Positions 24,516 through 32,442 of a DNA stretch of 64,000 bases are shown here, piece by piece (positions within the stretch are counted from its first letter, which is position 1; each line of letters opens with the position of its first letter). This DNA is from Chryseobacterium paridis (GTDB lineage Bacteria; Bacteroidota; Bacteroidia; Flavobacteriales; Weeksellaceae). The DNA is taken from NCBI RefSeq assembly GCF_016595215.1, contig NZ_JAENHK010000005.1, forward strand, positions 80,100 through 144,099, given 5' to 3'. The notes beneath the pieces were generated by a model that saw only the letters and a program-made list of their open reading frames with translations, did not search any database and was not told where the DNA came from. A program made the translations under genes and the position numbers.

Positions 24516-25159
24516 AATCTAATAAGGCAGTCATTTTCGATATGGATGGTGTTTTGGTAGATACAGAAAAATTCTGGAAGCAAGCTGAACAGGAAGTATT
24601 CAGCGCTCTTGGTGTAAAAATTACTGATGAGCTGACACAACACACCCAATCCATGACGACCAAAGAAGTTACTGAGTTTTGGTATAAAAAATACCCCTGG
24701 GAAAACATTGCATTGGATATTGTAGAACAGCAAGTCATCTCAAGGGTAATTGAATTGATACAAACAGAAGATTGCTCTGTTGCGGGTATAAAAAAGTTTA
24801 TAGAAGATCTTAAATTAAAGCAATATAAAATAGGTTTAGCTACCAACTCTCCCTATAGAATCATTCAAGTCGTTTTGGATAAAATTGATAGTGCACATTT
24901 ATTTGATCATATTACTTCAGCAGAGTTTGAAGAACAGGGCAAACCTCATCCTGCAGTATATTTTACTTCAGCAAAAAGCCTGAAAGTTGATCCTCAAAAC
25001 TGTATTGTAATAGAGGACAGTCATTCCGGTATTCTTGCTGCTAAAAATGCGGGAATGACTGTTATTGCATTTACTAATCAAAATTCCGAAATCTATTTCG
25101 ATCTTGCAGATTACCGGATAATAAGTTTTGAAGATCCCTTACCTGTTATTTTTAATTAA
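24506..25159 (+). CDS. HAD-family phosphatase of the thiamine operon
   Basis: 217 residues. HAD motif I VIFDMDGVLVDTEKFW, motif II GLATNSP, motif III with the Lys of EEQGKPHP and motif IV VIEDSHSGILAAK, with a helical cap: subfamily I like beta-phosphoglucomutase and YniC phosphatases. It ends the riboswitch-controlled operon and overlaps tenA. HAD enzymes are known to dephosphorylate thiamine monophosphate in organisms that make thiamine pyrophosphate through free thiamine, so that role is likely here (inference). ATG 24506 is used. Its end overlaps the convergent receptor gene by 4 nt. Confidence 0.85.
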   Translation: MDVKSNKAVIFDMDGVLVDTEKFWKQAEQEVFSALGVKITDELTQHTQSMTTKEVTEFWYKKYPWENIALDIVEQQVISRVIELIQTEDCSVAGIKKFIEDLKLKQYKIGLATNSPYRIIQVVLDKIDSAHLFDHITSAEFEEQGKPHPAVYFTSAKSLKVDPQNCIVIEDSHSGILAAKNAGMTVIAFTNQNSEIYFDLADYRIISFEDPLPVIFN

Positions 25160-27888
25160 AAATTAAAATTCAATCTGGTGAAAACGTATCTCCCATTCTG
25201 CCCAAATTGTGAAGTGGATCGTGAATAAATAAACTGGTCATTATTCGAAGATGCAGGAAGGTTTTTGGTTGGGTAGATATCAAAAATATTGTTTACTCCT
25301 AATGTCAAACCAACATTTTTTGTAAACTGATAAGCTACCGACACATCAGTAATTACTTTATCAGCAATTTTCTGATGTTCATTAAATTCAATGATTCCAT
25401 CTCCATTTGCATCTAAAACATCTGCCCCTGTTACTTTCCCGAAATAGGTATTTCTCAAATAGAAACTTGCATTTTTCCAGGAAATACTGTGTGATAAAGT
25501 AGCTTTCACTCTTGGAACCGCTTCCTCAAGGTATACTCTTGATTTTTCAGAAAAATAAGTATTTTCAAGATTAGCAGATTCCAATAAACCTGATGAATGA
25601 ACATTTCCCACTTTTTTGGTCTGATTAAGGTTAATAGCAAAACTATTATCCAGTTTTATTTCTGAAAATCTTGCATTGTGAGCAATTACAACATCAAGTC
25701 CTTTCGTTTCAGTATCTATAGCATTTGTAAAGAATTGTGCTGCATTAACTCCTAATTTTGCATATACATTTTGTGCTTCTAATGGAACATCTTTTTTTAG
25801 GAACTGGTCTGTAAGAATAATTCTATTTTTAATTTTAGTAAAGTATCCATCAGCTGTAAATGTAAGATTAGCCGAAGGAATTCTATAGGTAAATCCTATA
25901 CTTGCTGATTGTGATGTTTCCTGCTTTAATTTTGGTATTCCTAATAACCCTGCAATTTCGGAATCATTACTAAACGTTCCAACATCTAAAAGCTGGTTAT
26001 TGGTAAATAAAGTAGAAGTTACATTATAGTAGATCTGGTGAATAGAAGGTGCTCTAAATCCTGTAGAACCTGCAAATCTCAGATTGAAGTTTTTATCAAG
26101 TTTAATTCTCGAAGCTAATTTATAATTAAAAGTAGATCCAAAATCTGAATAGTTTTCATATCTCGCAGCAGCATCTACTAAGAACCAATCTGTAAAGTTG
26201 AATTCTAAATCAGCATATCCGGCAACAGATTGTCTGTTTTTATTGACTGCATTATCAGGTCTGAAACCGCTAAAAACCTGTGAACCTCCGGGAAGAAATT
26301 GCGTTCCATTTCCAAAAAAATCAGTTGGCCTGGGAGTATTACCATTCCATACATTCCCATTGACGTCATATGTGGCATAAGAAGCCTCCTCGCCCGCGGT
26401 TATTTTAAAATTTTCATATCGGTGTTCGGCTCCAAACGCAATGTTGATACCCTGCCAGACATCATATTTTTTTGAAAAATCAAGATTGATTGTATTTTGA
26501 GAGAATCGCAATCCACCAGCACTAAACTCACTTGGCGAGCTAAATCTTAAAGAAGTATTTCCTGTATTCTGGATATTGTAGTCAAAAGAGTTTTGTCCAT
26601 AAGTATTACTTAAATCAATATTCCACCCCTCCCAATTTCCTTTGATTCCCGCAGAAAGAGATAAATCCTGAATATCAGTAGCAATTTGTGGCAAATACCC
26701 ATCCGGATAAAGTCCTGTAAAAGTTCTGCTTTGATTAGGTCTTCTAAAGAATCCGCCAGAAGTACCATGTCTGAAACTATACCCTCCAAAAGTGTAGACT
26801 TTCCAGTCATCGTTAATAGGAACTTCAATATTTGCAAATAACTGATGGTTATTTAGTTTAGACTGCCCAACTTGCATATTAAAATCTTTCCTATCTAATC
26901 CTCTATATGCCAATTCTTGATCACTGACATCGCGGCCTAGCAAACCCTGTAATGCACCAATTGTATTTGCTCCTTGGATTTGATTTTGGAAGTCCTGAGA
27001 GAAATAGTTTACATTTTGAGAATATTGATGAATATAGTTTACAATTTGTTGCGAATTGGGTGTATTATTAATATCTGTAAATAATGATGAAAGATTAACC
27101 CCATCATTCAAAGCTCTTTTTTCAATAGCATTATAGGCATTATAAATAGCTCCGCTTTCAGTTCCTGCTCTATAAGTAGGATTTCTGAATTGGGAAGTCC
27201 AGGTGATGTTATAAAACCCACCTTTCTTTCCTATTTTGTTTCCATAATTCAGGTCAACCTGAAAATTTTGTCCATCAAAGTTTCCGGTATGATCATTGGC
27301 TGCTGGGGTAAGATTTCCACCATAGGTAAATTGTCCAGTCAGTTTTCCGGTATCTCTTTTTAATCCCAAATTGATTACTCCGGCAATAGCGTCTGATCCG
27401 TATTGTGCAGAAGCACCATCTCTAAGAACTTCTATTCTATTGATGGCAAATGATGGTACAGCATTAAGATCTGTTCCTACTGTCCCTCTACCCGGAGTCC
27501 CGTTTACATTCACCAATGCTGAAGTATGCCTTCTCTTACCATTCACCAAAACCAAAACCTGATCAGGTCCAAGTCCTCTAAGCTGCGCGGGATCTAGGTG
27601 GTCAGTACCATCTGAATTCGTCTGAACCGTAGAGGTAAAAGACGGCGCAATAGCATTTAAAATCTGAGAAATATTAGTTTGTGGTAGAACCAATGAAGAT
27701 TCTTTTATATTAAATACATCCACAGGAACCGGACTATCTACTTTTGATCTGGCCCCACTTCTGGAACCTAAGATAACTACCTCTTCTACATTAGCGGTCT
27801 TTACTGTATCTTTCTTTTCCTGTGCAGATGCATATGTTCCCAAGAAAAATAAAACAGAAGCTGAAAAAATGGTCTTTCTATTTTTCAT
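25156..27888 (-). CDS. TonB-dependent outer-membrane receptor
   Basis: 910 residues: signal peptide to YASAQ, TonB-box-like VEEVVILGSRSGARS, plug with LRGLGPDQVLVLVNGKRRH and IEVLRDGASAQYGSDAIAGV, and a large barrel ending VFTRLNFNF. No N-terminal carboxypeptidase-like domain, so not a SusC type. Resembles receptors for iron complexes or small organic ligands in proteobacteria and Bacteroidota; cargo not determinable. It lies tail-to-tail with the thiamine operon but has its own promoter/operator at 27928-27974. Confidence 0.9.
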   Translation of the reverse strand: MKNRKTIFSASVLFFLGTYASAQEKKDTVKTANVEEVVILGSRSGARSKVDSPVPVDVFNIKESSLVLPQTNISQILNAIAPSFTSTVQTNSDGTDHLDPAQLRGLGPDQVLVLVNGKRRHTSALVNVNGTPGRGTVGTDLNAVPSFAINRIEVLRDGASAQYGSDAIAGVINLGLKRDTGKLTGQFTYGGNLTPAANDHTGNFDGQNFQVDLNYGNKIGKKGGFYNITWTSQFRNPTYRAGTESGAIYNAYNAIEKRALNDGVNLSSLFTDINNTPNSQQIVNYIHQYSQNVNYFSQDFQNQIQGANTIGALQGLLGRDVSDQELAYRGLDRKDFNMQVGQSKLNNHQLFANIEVPINDDWKVYTFGGYSFRHGTSGGFFRRPNQSRTFTGLYPDGYLPQIATDIQDLSLSAGIKGNWEGWNIDLSNTYGQNSFDYNIQNTGNTSLRFSSPSEFSAGGLRFSQNTINLDFSKKYDVWQGINIAFGAEHRYENFKITAGEEASYATYDVNGNVWNGNTPRPTDFFGNGTQFLPGGSQVFSGFRPDNAVNKNRQSVAGYADLEFNFTDWFLVDAAARYENYSDFGSTFNYKLASRIKLDKNFNLRFAGSTGFRAPSIHQIYYNVTSTLFTNNQLLDVGTFSNDSEIAGLLGIPKLKQETSQSASIGFTYRIPSANLTFTADGYFTKIKNRIILTDQFLKKDVPLEAQNVYAKLGVNAAQFFTNAIDTETKGLDVVIAHNARFSEIKLDNSFAINLNQTKKVGNVHSSGLLESANLENTYFSEKSRVYLEEAVPRVKATLSHSISWKNASFYLRNTYFGKVTGADVLDANGDGIIEFNEHQKIADKVITDVSVAYQFTKNVGLTLGVNNIFDIYPTKNLPASSNNDQFIYSRSTSQFGQNGRYVFTRLNFNF

Positions 27889-27927
27889 ACATTTTATGTT
27901 AAGTTTTTTTTAACTTTTTTTGAGGAG

Positions 27928-27974
27928 CAAATGTATGTCATATTTATAAGTCTACAAAATAAGTAGACTTATAA
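27928..27974 (-). promoter_or_regulatory. TonB receptor promoter with overlapping operator
   Basis: On the minus strand: TTTG (27955-27958), 19-nt spacer, TACATTTG (27928-27935), about 40 nt before the ATG. A perfect 12-bp inverted repeat TTATAAGTCTAC / GTAGACTTATAA with a 7-nt spacer (27944-27974) covers the -33 element, the geometry of a repressor site. No matching palindrome was noticed elsewhere in the window. Confidence 0.75.
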
Positions 27975-28011
27975 TTTATAAAAAATGTTAATAGCTGATA
28001 TCTATTCTTTT

Positions 28012-30342
28012 TTAAATCTTGGTTAGCTTGGCGTATTTTAGAATAAGATTTTTCTCTCCCTCATGCATGAAGACAACCTTAGCTTTGATATTTTGAGGAT
28101 CCGTACCATCCAGGAAAGTAACCTCTCCAATTCCGAAACGATCGTGTCTTACCTTATCTCCAATTTCAATATCCTGAGAAGAAGCACCACTTGGGTTAAT
28201 GATCTTGGCTGTACTTACAGGCTTTAATTTCCTTGGTTCTGCAATCGGTTTTGAATTCTCGTTCTTCTCAATGGTTTTCTTTTCAACTTTTTTAAAACTT
28301 CTCATTTCAGATGGATGCTCATCAAAAATATTGGATTTAAGACCGCTTTGATTAATGAAACGTTTTTCCATCGCCGGATTAATGAACTCCAGATATTCTT
28401 CATCTATTTCACTCAAAAATCTCGAAGGCTCCGAGTCAGTAATTTTCCCCCATTGAAAACGGGAAATAGCATAAGAGAAAAAGGCTTGCTTTTCAGCTCT
28501 TGTTAAAGCAACATAAAACAAACGTCTTTCCTCTTCCAGATCCTCTCTCGTTGCTGAACTCATAAAACTCGGGAAAAGATTTTCTTCCATACCTACAAGG
28601 TGTACTACTGGAAATTCCAATCCTTTAGAAAGGTGAATCGTCATCAAAGAAACCATATCATCTTCCTCTTCTTTAGCTTGTGTATCTGCTGAAAGTGCAA
28701 TATTTTCAAGGAAATTGGATAAACTAGGATCACCATCCTCCAACTGCATTTGTTCTTCAATGAACCCCTGCATCGAGTTCATTAATTCCTGAACGTTTTC
28801 TACCCTTGAAATTCCTTCAGGAGTTCCATCATCTTTTAAAAATTTAATCAAACCACTTCGCTTCGCTACTTCCATAGCTACACTGTAAGCTGTTTCTGTC
28901 TTTAATAATACCTGGAATGCTTTGATCATCGACCAGAAATCATTCAACTTATTAAGAACTCCATTATTGAATCCTAACTGCTGAGAATACATTGGAAGGT
29001 TATCCAATACTTTAGCAACAGAAACATTGTGAGCATCTGCAAAAACAACAAGTTTGTTTTGAGTAGTCTCTCCAATACCTCTTGTAGGATAATTGATAAT
29101 TCTTGTTAATGCTTCAGAGTCATTCTCATTGATCAAAAGACGAAGGTAAGCGATCAAATCTTTTACCTCTTTTCTTTGATAGAAAGAAAGACCTCCATAA
29201 ACTTTGTACGGAATATTTTTACGTCTCAGCGCATCTTCAAAAGCACGCGTCTGAGAATTGGTTCTGTATAAAATAGCAAAATCATTGTACTTTCTCTGAT
29301 CCCTATTACGAAGTTCCCAGATATTTCCAGCTACAAAATTGGCTTCATCTGCATCGGAAAGTGAACGGTAGATTTTTATTTTATCTCCTTCTTCATTCTC
29401 ACTGAATACATTTTTCTTAAACTGTTGTAAGTTTTTAGCAATTACCACATTGGCAGCATTGACGATGGTTTGTGTCGAACGATAATTCTGCTCCAAGGAA
29501 ACGGTTACCGCATCAGGATAATCTTTTTTAAAGTTTAAAATATTGTAAATATTAGCCCCACGGAATGAATAGATGGATTGTGCATCATCTCCAACCACAC
29601 ATATATTTTCAAATTTCGAAGCTAACGCTTTTACAATAAGATACTGTGAATGGTTCGTATCTTGGTACTCATCTACCAGAATATATCTGAAACGATCCTG
29701 ATACTTTGCCAAAACTTCAGGGAAACGGGTAAGCAATTCGTTGGTTTTTAACAATAAATCATCAAAATCCATTGCCCCGTTTTTAAAGCATGCCTCTACA
29801 TATTTCTGATAAATCTGTCCGATAAATTTCATATTTGCCTTTTCATCAGCTTCCATCAGTTCAGGATTGTTGAAATAGGCTTTTACGGTGATCAGGTTGT
29901 TTTTATAATTGGAAATTCTAGCCTGAACTTTTTTGGGCTTATAAAGATCAGCATCAATATTCATGTCTTTCAGCACTTTTCTGATGACATTTAAGGCGTC
30001 CTGCTGATCATAGATGGTAAAATTGGAAGGATATCCTAAATAATGAGCCTCTCCTCTTAAAATCCTCGCAAAAACCGAGTGAAAAGTTCCCATCCATAGA
30101 CTTCGGGCATTTCCAGGTCCTACTACCTTAGCAATACGTTCTTTCATTTCACGTGCCGCTTTATTGGTAAATGTAAGGGCTAAAATATTGAAAGGATCGA
30201 TCCCATTGGTAATCAAATGGGCTATACGCATAGTAAGTACACGTGTTTTTCCCGAACCTGCTCCCGCAAGTACCATTAAAGGTCCTTGTAAAGTAGTAAC
30301 GGCTTCATATTGTGATTCATTTAGTCCTTTCAAATAATCCAT
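28012..30342 (-). CDS. pcrA: UvrD/PcrA-type ATP-dependent DNA helicase
   Basis: 776 residues. Superfamily 1A helicase: Walker A GAGSGKTRVL near residue 27, VDEYQDTN (motif II), DDAQSIYSFRGA (III), QNYRST (IV), LMTIHLSKGLEFPVV (V) and YVALTRAE (VI). The C-terminus carries the RNA-polymerase/Tudor-like tail GDKVRHDRFGIGEVTFLDG seen in PcrA. Works in nucleotide excision repair and replication restart. Strong promoter at 30365-30395. Confidence 0.94.
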   Translation of the reverse strand: MDYLKGLNESQYEAVTTLQGPLMVLAGAGSGKTRVLTMRIAHLITNGIDPFNILALTFTNKAAREMKERIAKVVGPGNARSLWMGTFHSVFARILRGEAHYLGYPSNFTIYDQQDALNVIRKVLKDMNIDADLYKPKKVQARISNYKNNLITVKAYFNNPELMEADEKANMKFIGQIYQKYVEACFKNGAMDFDDLLLKTNELLTRFPEVLAKYQDRFRYILVDEYQDTNHSQYLIVKALASKFENICVVGDDAQSIYSFRGANIYNILNFKKDYPDAVTVSLEQNYRSTQTIVNAANVVIAKNLQQFKKNVFSENEEGDKIKIYRSLSDADEANFVAGNIWELRNRDQRKYNDFAILYRTNSQTRAFEDALRRKNIPYKVYGGLSFYQRKEVKDLIAYLRLLINENDSEALTRIINYPTRGIGETTQNKLVVFADAHNVSVAKVLDNLPMYSQQLGFNNGVLNKLNDFWSMIKAFQVLLKTETAYSVAMEVAKRSGLIKFLKDDGTPEGISRVENVQELMNSMQGFIEEQMQLEDGDPSLSNFLENIALSADTQAKEEEDDMVSLMTIHLSKGLEFPVVHLVGMEENLFPSFMSSATREDLEEERRLFYVALTRAEKQAFFSYAISRFQWGKITDSEPSRFLSEIDEEYLEFINPAMEKRFINQSGLKSNIFDEHPSEMRSFKKVEKKTIEKNENSKPIAEPRKLKPVSTAKIINPSGASSQDIEIGDKVRHDRFGIGEVTFLDGTDPQNIKAKVVFMHEGEKNLILKYAKLTKI

Positions 30343-30364
30343 GCTGCAAAAAAATTTGGGAATA

Positions 30365-30395
30365 CAAAAATAATGTATTAAAAGGAGAATTCAAA
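30365..30395 (-). promoter_or_regulatory. Promoter of the helicase gene
   Basis: Minus-strand TTTG (30392-30395), 19-nt spacer, TATTTTTG (30365-30372); start codon 22 nt downstream. Full consensus match. Confidence 0.85.
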
Positions 30396-30536
30396 CTGCA
30401 TATCATTTAGAATTTATATACATACTAATTGTCTTATTGTAAGATGAAATAATAAAAATGAATTTATTTTAAACTTAAAATAATCAACTTTATGATTATT
30501 TATATATATTAGTAACTAACTAAAAATTAAAATCAT

Positions 30537-30701
30537 ATGAAAAATTTAAAATCAATTTCTAGAGAAAGTTTAAAAACGATTAAAGGTGGACTTAAATATT
30601 GTGGTGATGGTACATCATGTGGCGCAGGTTGGTGTTGTGCTAATAACGTCTGCAGACCAATCAATTCTTCTTATTGCTTTTTGCCACCAATAGAAGAATA
30701 A
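30537..30701 (+). CDS. Double-glycine leader Cys-rich peptide A (knottin-like)
   Basis: 54 residues. Leader MKNLKSISRESLKTIKGG ends in a GG site as in bacteriocin-type peptides exported by C39-peptidase ABC transporters. The 36-residue mature part has six cysteines at 22, 28, 33, 34, 39 and 47: C-x5-C-x4-CC-x4-C-x7-C, within the spacing range of the inhibitor cystine knot. Flavobacterial GG-leader peptides are usually annotated as bacteriocin-like; activity here is unknown. No exporter or immunity gene lies next to it. It is followed 50 nt later by a paralogue (peptide B). Confidence 0.85.
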   Translation: MKNLKSISRESLKTIKGGLKYCGDGTSCGAGWCCANNVCRPINSSYCFLPPIEE

Positions 30702-30751
30702 AATATCAACTTTTGTAGTTAAATTCTAGTTTAAAACTAAATTAAAACGAT

Positions 30752-30904
30752 ATGAAAAATCTAAGAACAATTTCAAGACAAAACTTAAAAATGATCAAAG
30801 GAGGACTTATCCAGTGTGGTGAGGATTTACCACCATGTGGAGCAAACTGGTGTTGTGCAAAAAATAGTTGCAGACCGATAACTCATCCTTATTGTCAAAT
30901 ATAA
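30752..30904 (+). CDS. Double-glycine leader Cys-rich peptide B (knottin-like)
   Basis: 50 residues, paralogue of peptide A (start-to-start distance 215 bp). Leader MKNLRTISRQNLKMIKGG, then LIQCGED and the shared core GANWCCAKNSCRP / GAGWCCANNVCRP. Cysteines at 22, 29, 34, 35, 40 and 48: C-x6-C-x4-CC-x4-C-x7-C. The core and all six cysteines are kept while other positions differ, as expected for selection on the fold. Ends 24 nt before a terminator, so A and B form one short transcript. Confidence 0.85.
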   Translation: MKNLRTISRQNLKMIKGGLIQCGEDLPPCGANWCCAKNSCRPITHPYCQI

Positions 30905-30928
30905 ATATCACATTATTATTGATATCAT

Positions 30929-30960
30929 AAAAATACCTCTGTAAACACAGGGGTATTTTT
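30929..30960 (+). terminator. Terminator of the peptide pair
   Basis: Stem AAAATACCTCTGT / ACAGGGGTATTTT (one T-G pair), loop AAAC, T-run at the end. Separates the peptides from the M16 genes. Confidence 0.9.
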
Positions 30961-31080
30961 CTTTAATTGGAAACCCTAAAACACTTTCATTTATTATTCA
31001 ACAATAACAAATGAAAAAATACATCGAAACTGTAACAATTATGTGATTTACAATACTAATTAACAAACAATTTCTACTTT

Positions 31081-32394
31081 ATGAAAAAACGACTTCTTTC
31101 TGTTGCTGCTGTAGCTTTCTTTGGAATGATGCTGAATGCGCAACAAATCAAATTCGAAGAGTATGATTTACCAAATGGTTTACACGTAATTCTTCATCAG
31201 GACAATACAGCACCGGTAGTTACAACAGGAGTAATGTACCATGTAGGAGCTAAAGATGAAGTAAAAGGAAGAACAGGTTTCGCACACTTCTTCGAACATC
31301 TTTTATTTGAAGGAACACCAAATATCAAAAGAGGTGATTGGTTTAAAATCGTTTCTTCCAACGGAGGACAAAACAATGCCAACACTACAAATGACAGAAC
31401 CTATTATTATGAGACATTCCCTTCCAACAATGAGCAATTAGGCCTTTGGATGGAAGCAGAAAGAATGCGTCATGCTGTAATCAACCAAGTAGGAGTAGAT
31501 ACTCAGAGAGAGGTTGTGAAAGAAGAAAAAAGATTAAGAATGGACAATCAACCATATGGAAATCTTTTTATCGCAGTACAAAAGAACCTTTTTACGAATC
31601 ACCCTTATAATTGGCCAACTATCGGGTCAATGGAGGATCTGAATTCAGCTAAGCTTGAAGAATTCCAGGCATTCTATAAAAAATTCTATGTTCCTAATAA
31701 TGCTACATTGGTAGTTGCAGGAGATATTAAGCCTGAACAAACTAAAAAATGGATCGAGGAATATTATGGTGGTATTCCAAAAGGAACATTATATCCAAAA
31801 GATTATCCGAAGGATGCTCCAATAACTCAGGAAAAAGAAGTTACTGCTACAGATCCTAATATTCAACTTCCTGCTTATGTTTTTGCATACAGAACACCAG
31901 CAAACAAGGAGAAAGATGCTTATGTTTTAGATATGCTTTCTTCATATTTAAGTAATGGAAAATCTTCTGTATTATATAAGAAACTAGTAGATCAGGATAA
32001 GAAAGCACTTCAGGTAGCTGCTTTCAACCAAGGCCTTGAAGACTATAGTATTTTTGCTTTTTTTGCGATTCCAATGGGACAGACAACAAAGCAAACTTTA
32101 CAGTCTGACATCGATGCAGAGATCAAAAAACTGCAAACTACATTAATCTCTCAGGAGGATTATCAAAAAATTCAAAATCAATTTGAAAATCAGTTTGTAA
32201 ATCAAAATTCAAGCATTCAGGGAATTGCTGCTTCATTAGCAACAAACCATGTATTGATGGGTAACACCAATTTAATCAACAAAGAAATAGACATTTACAG
32301 ATCAATCACAAGAGAGGATCTTCAAAATGCTGCTAAAAAGTACCTGAATCCTAATCAAAGAATAATCATCAATTACGTACCTGAAAAAAAATAA
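31081..32394 (+). CDS. M16 zinc metallopeptidase, catalytic subunit
   Basis: 437 residues with a signal peptide (AFFGMMLNAQQ). The inverted zinc motif HFFEH is at 69-73 and the third ligand Glu lies in the following EVVKEEKRLR stretch. Second half has the inactive M16 repeat. Periplasmic or outer-membrane peptide degradation or processing is expected. Followed after 48 nt by a partner lacking the zinc motif, the usual heterodimer arrangement. It lies downstream of the knottin-like peptide genes but behind their terminator. Confidence 0.9.
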   Translation: MKKRLLSVAAVAFFGMMLNAQQIKFEEYDLPNGLHVILHQDNTAPVVTTGVMYHVGAKDEVKGRTGFAHFFEHLLFEGTPNIKRGDWFKIVSSNGGQNNANTTNDRTYYYETFPSNNEQLGLWMEAERMRHAVINQVGVDTQREVVKEEKRLRMDNQPYGNLFIAVQKNLFTNHPYNWPTIGSMEDLNSAKLEEFQAFYKKFYVPNNATLVVAGDIKPEQTKKWIEEYYGGIPKGTLYPKDYPKDAPITQEKEVTATDPNIQLPAYVFAYRTPANKEKDAYVLDMLSSYLSNGKSSVLYKKLVDQDKKALQVAAFNQGLEDYSIFAFFAIPMGQTTKQTLQSDIDAEIKKLQTTLISQEDYQKIQNQFENQFVNQNSSIQGIAASLATNHVLMGNTNLINKEIDIYRSITREDLQNAAKKYLNPNQRIIINYVPEKK

Positions 32395-32442
32395 TAGCAG
32401 ACTTTAGGCTTAAAAGTGATTATAACAAACAATTATTTACAA

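Noticed and set aside
25156-27888. Thiamine-specific TonB receptor belonging to the thiamine regulon
   Set aside because: It is tail-to-tail with the thiamine operon, has its own promoter/operator and no riboswitch, so proximity alone is not evidence.
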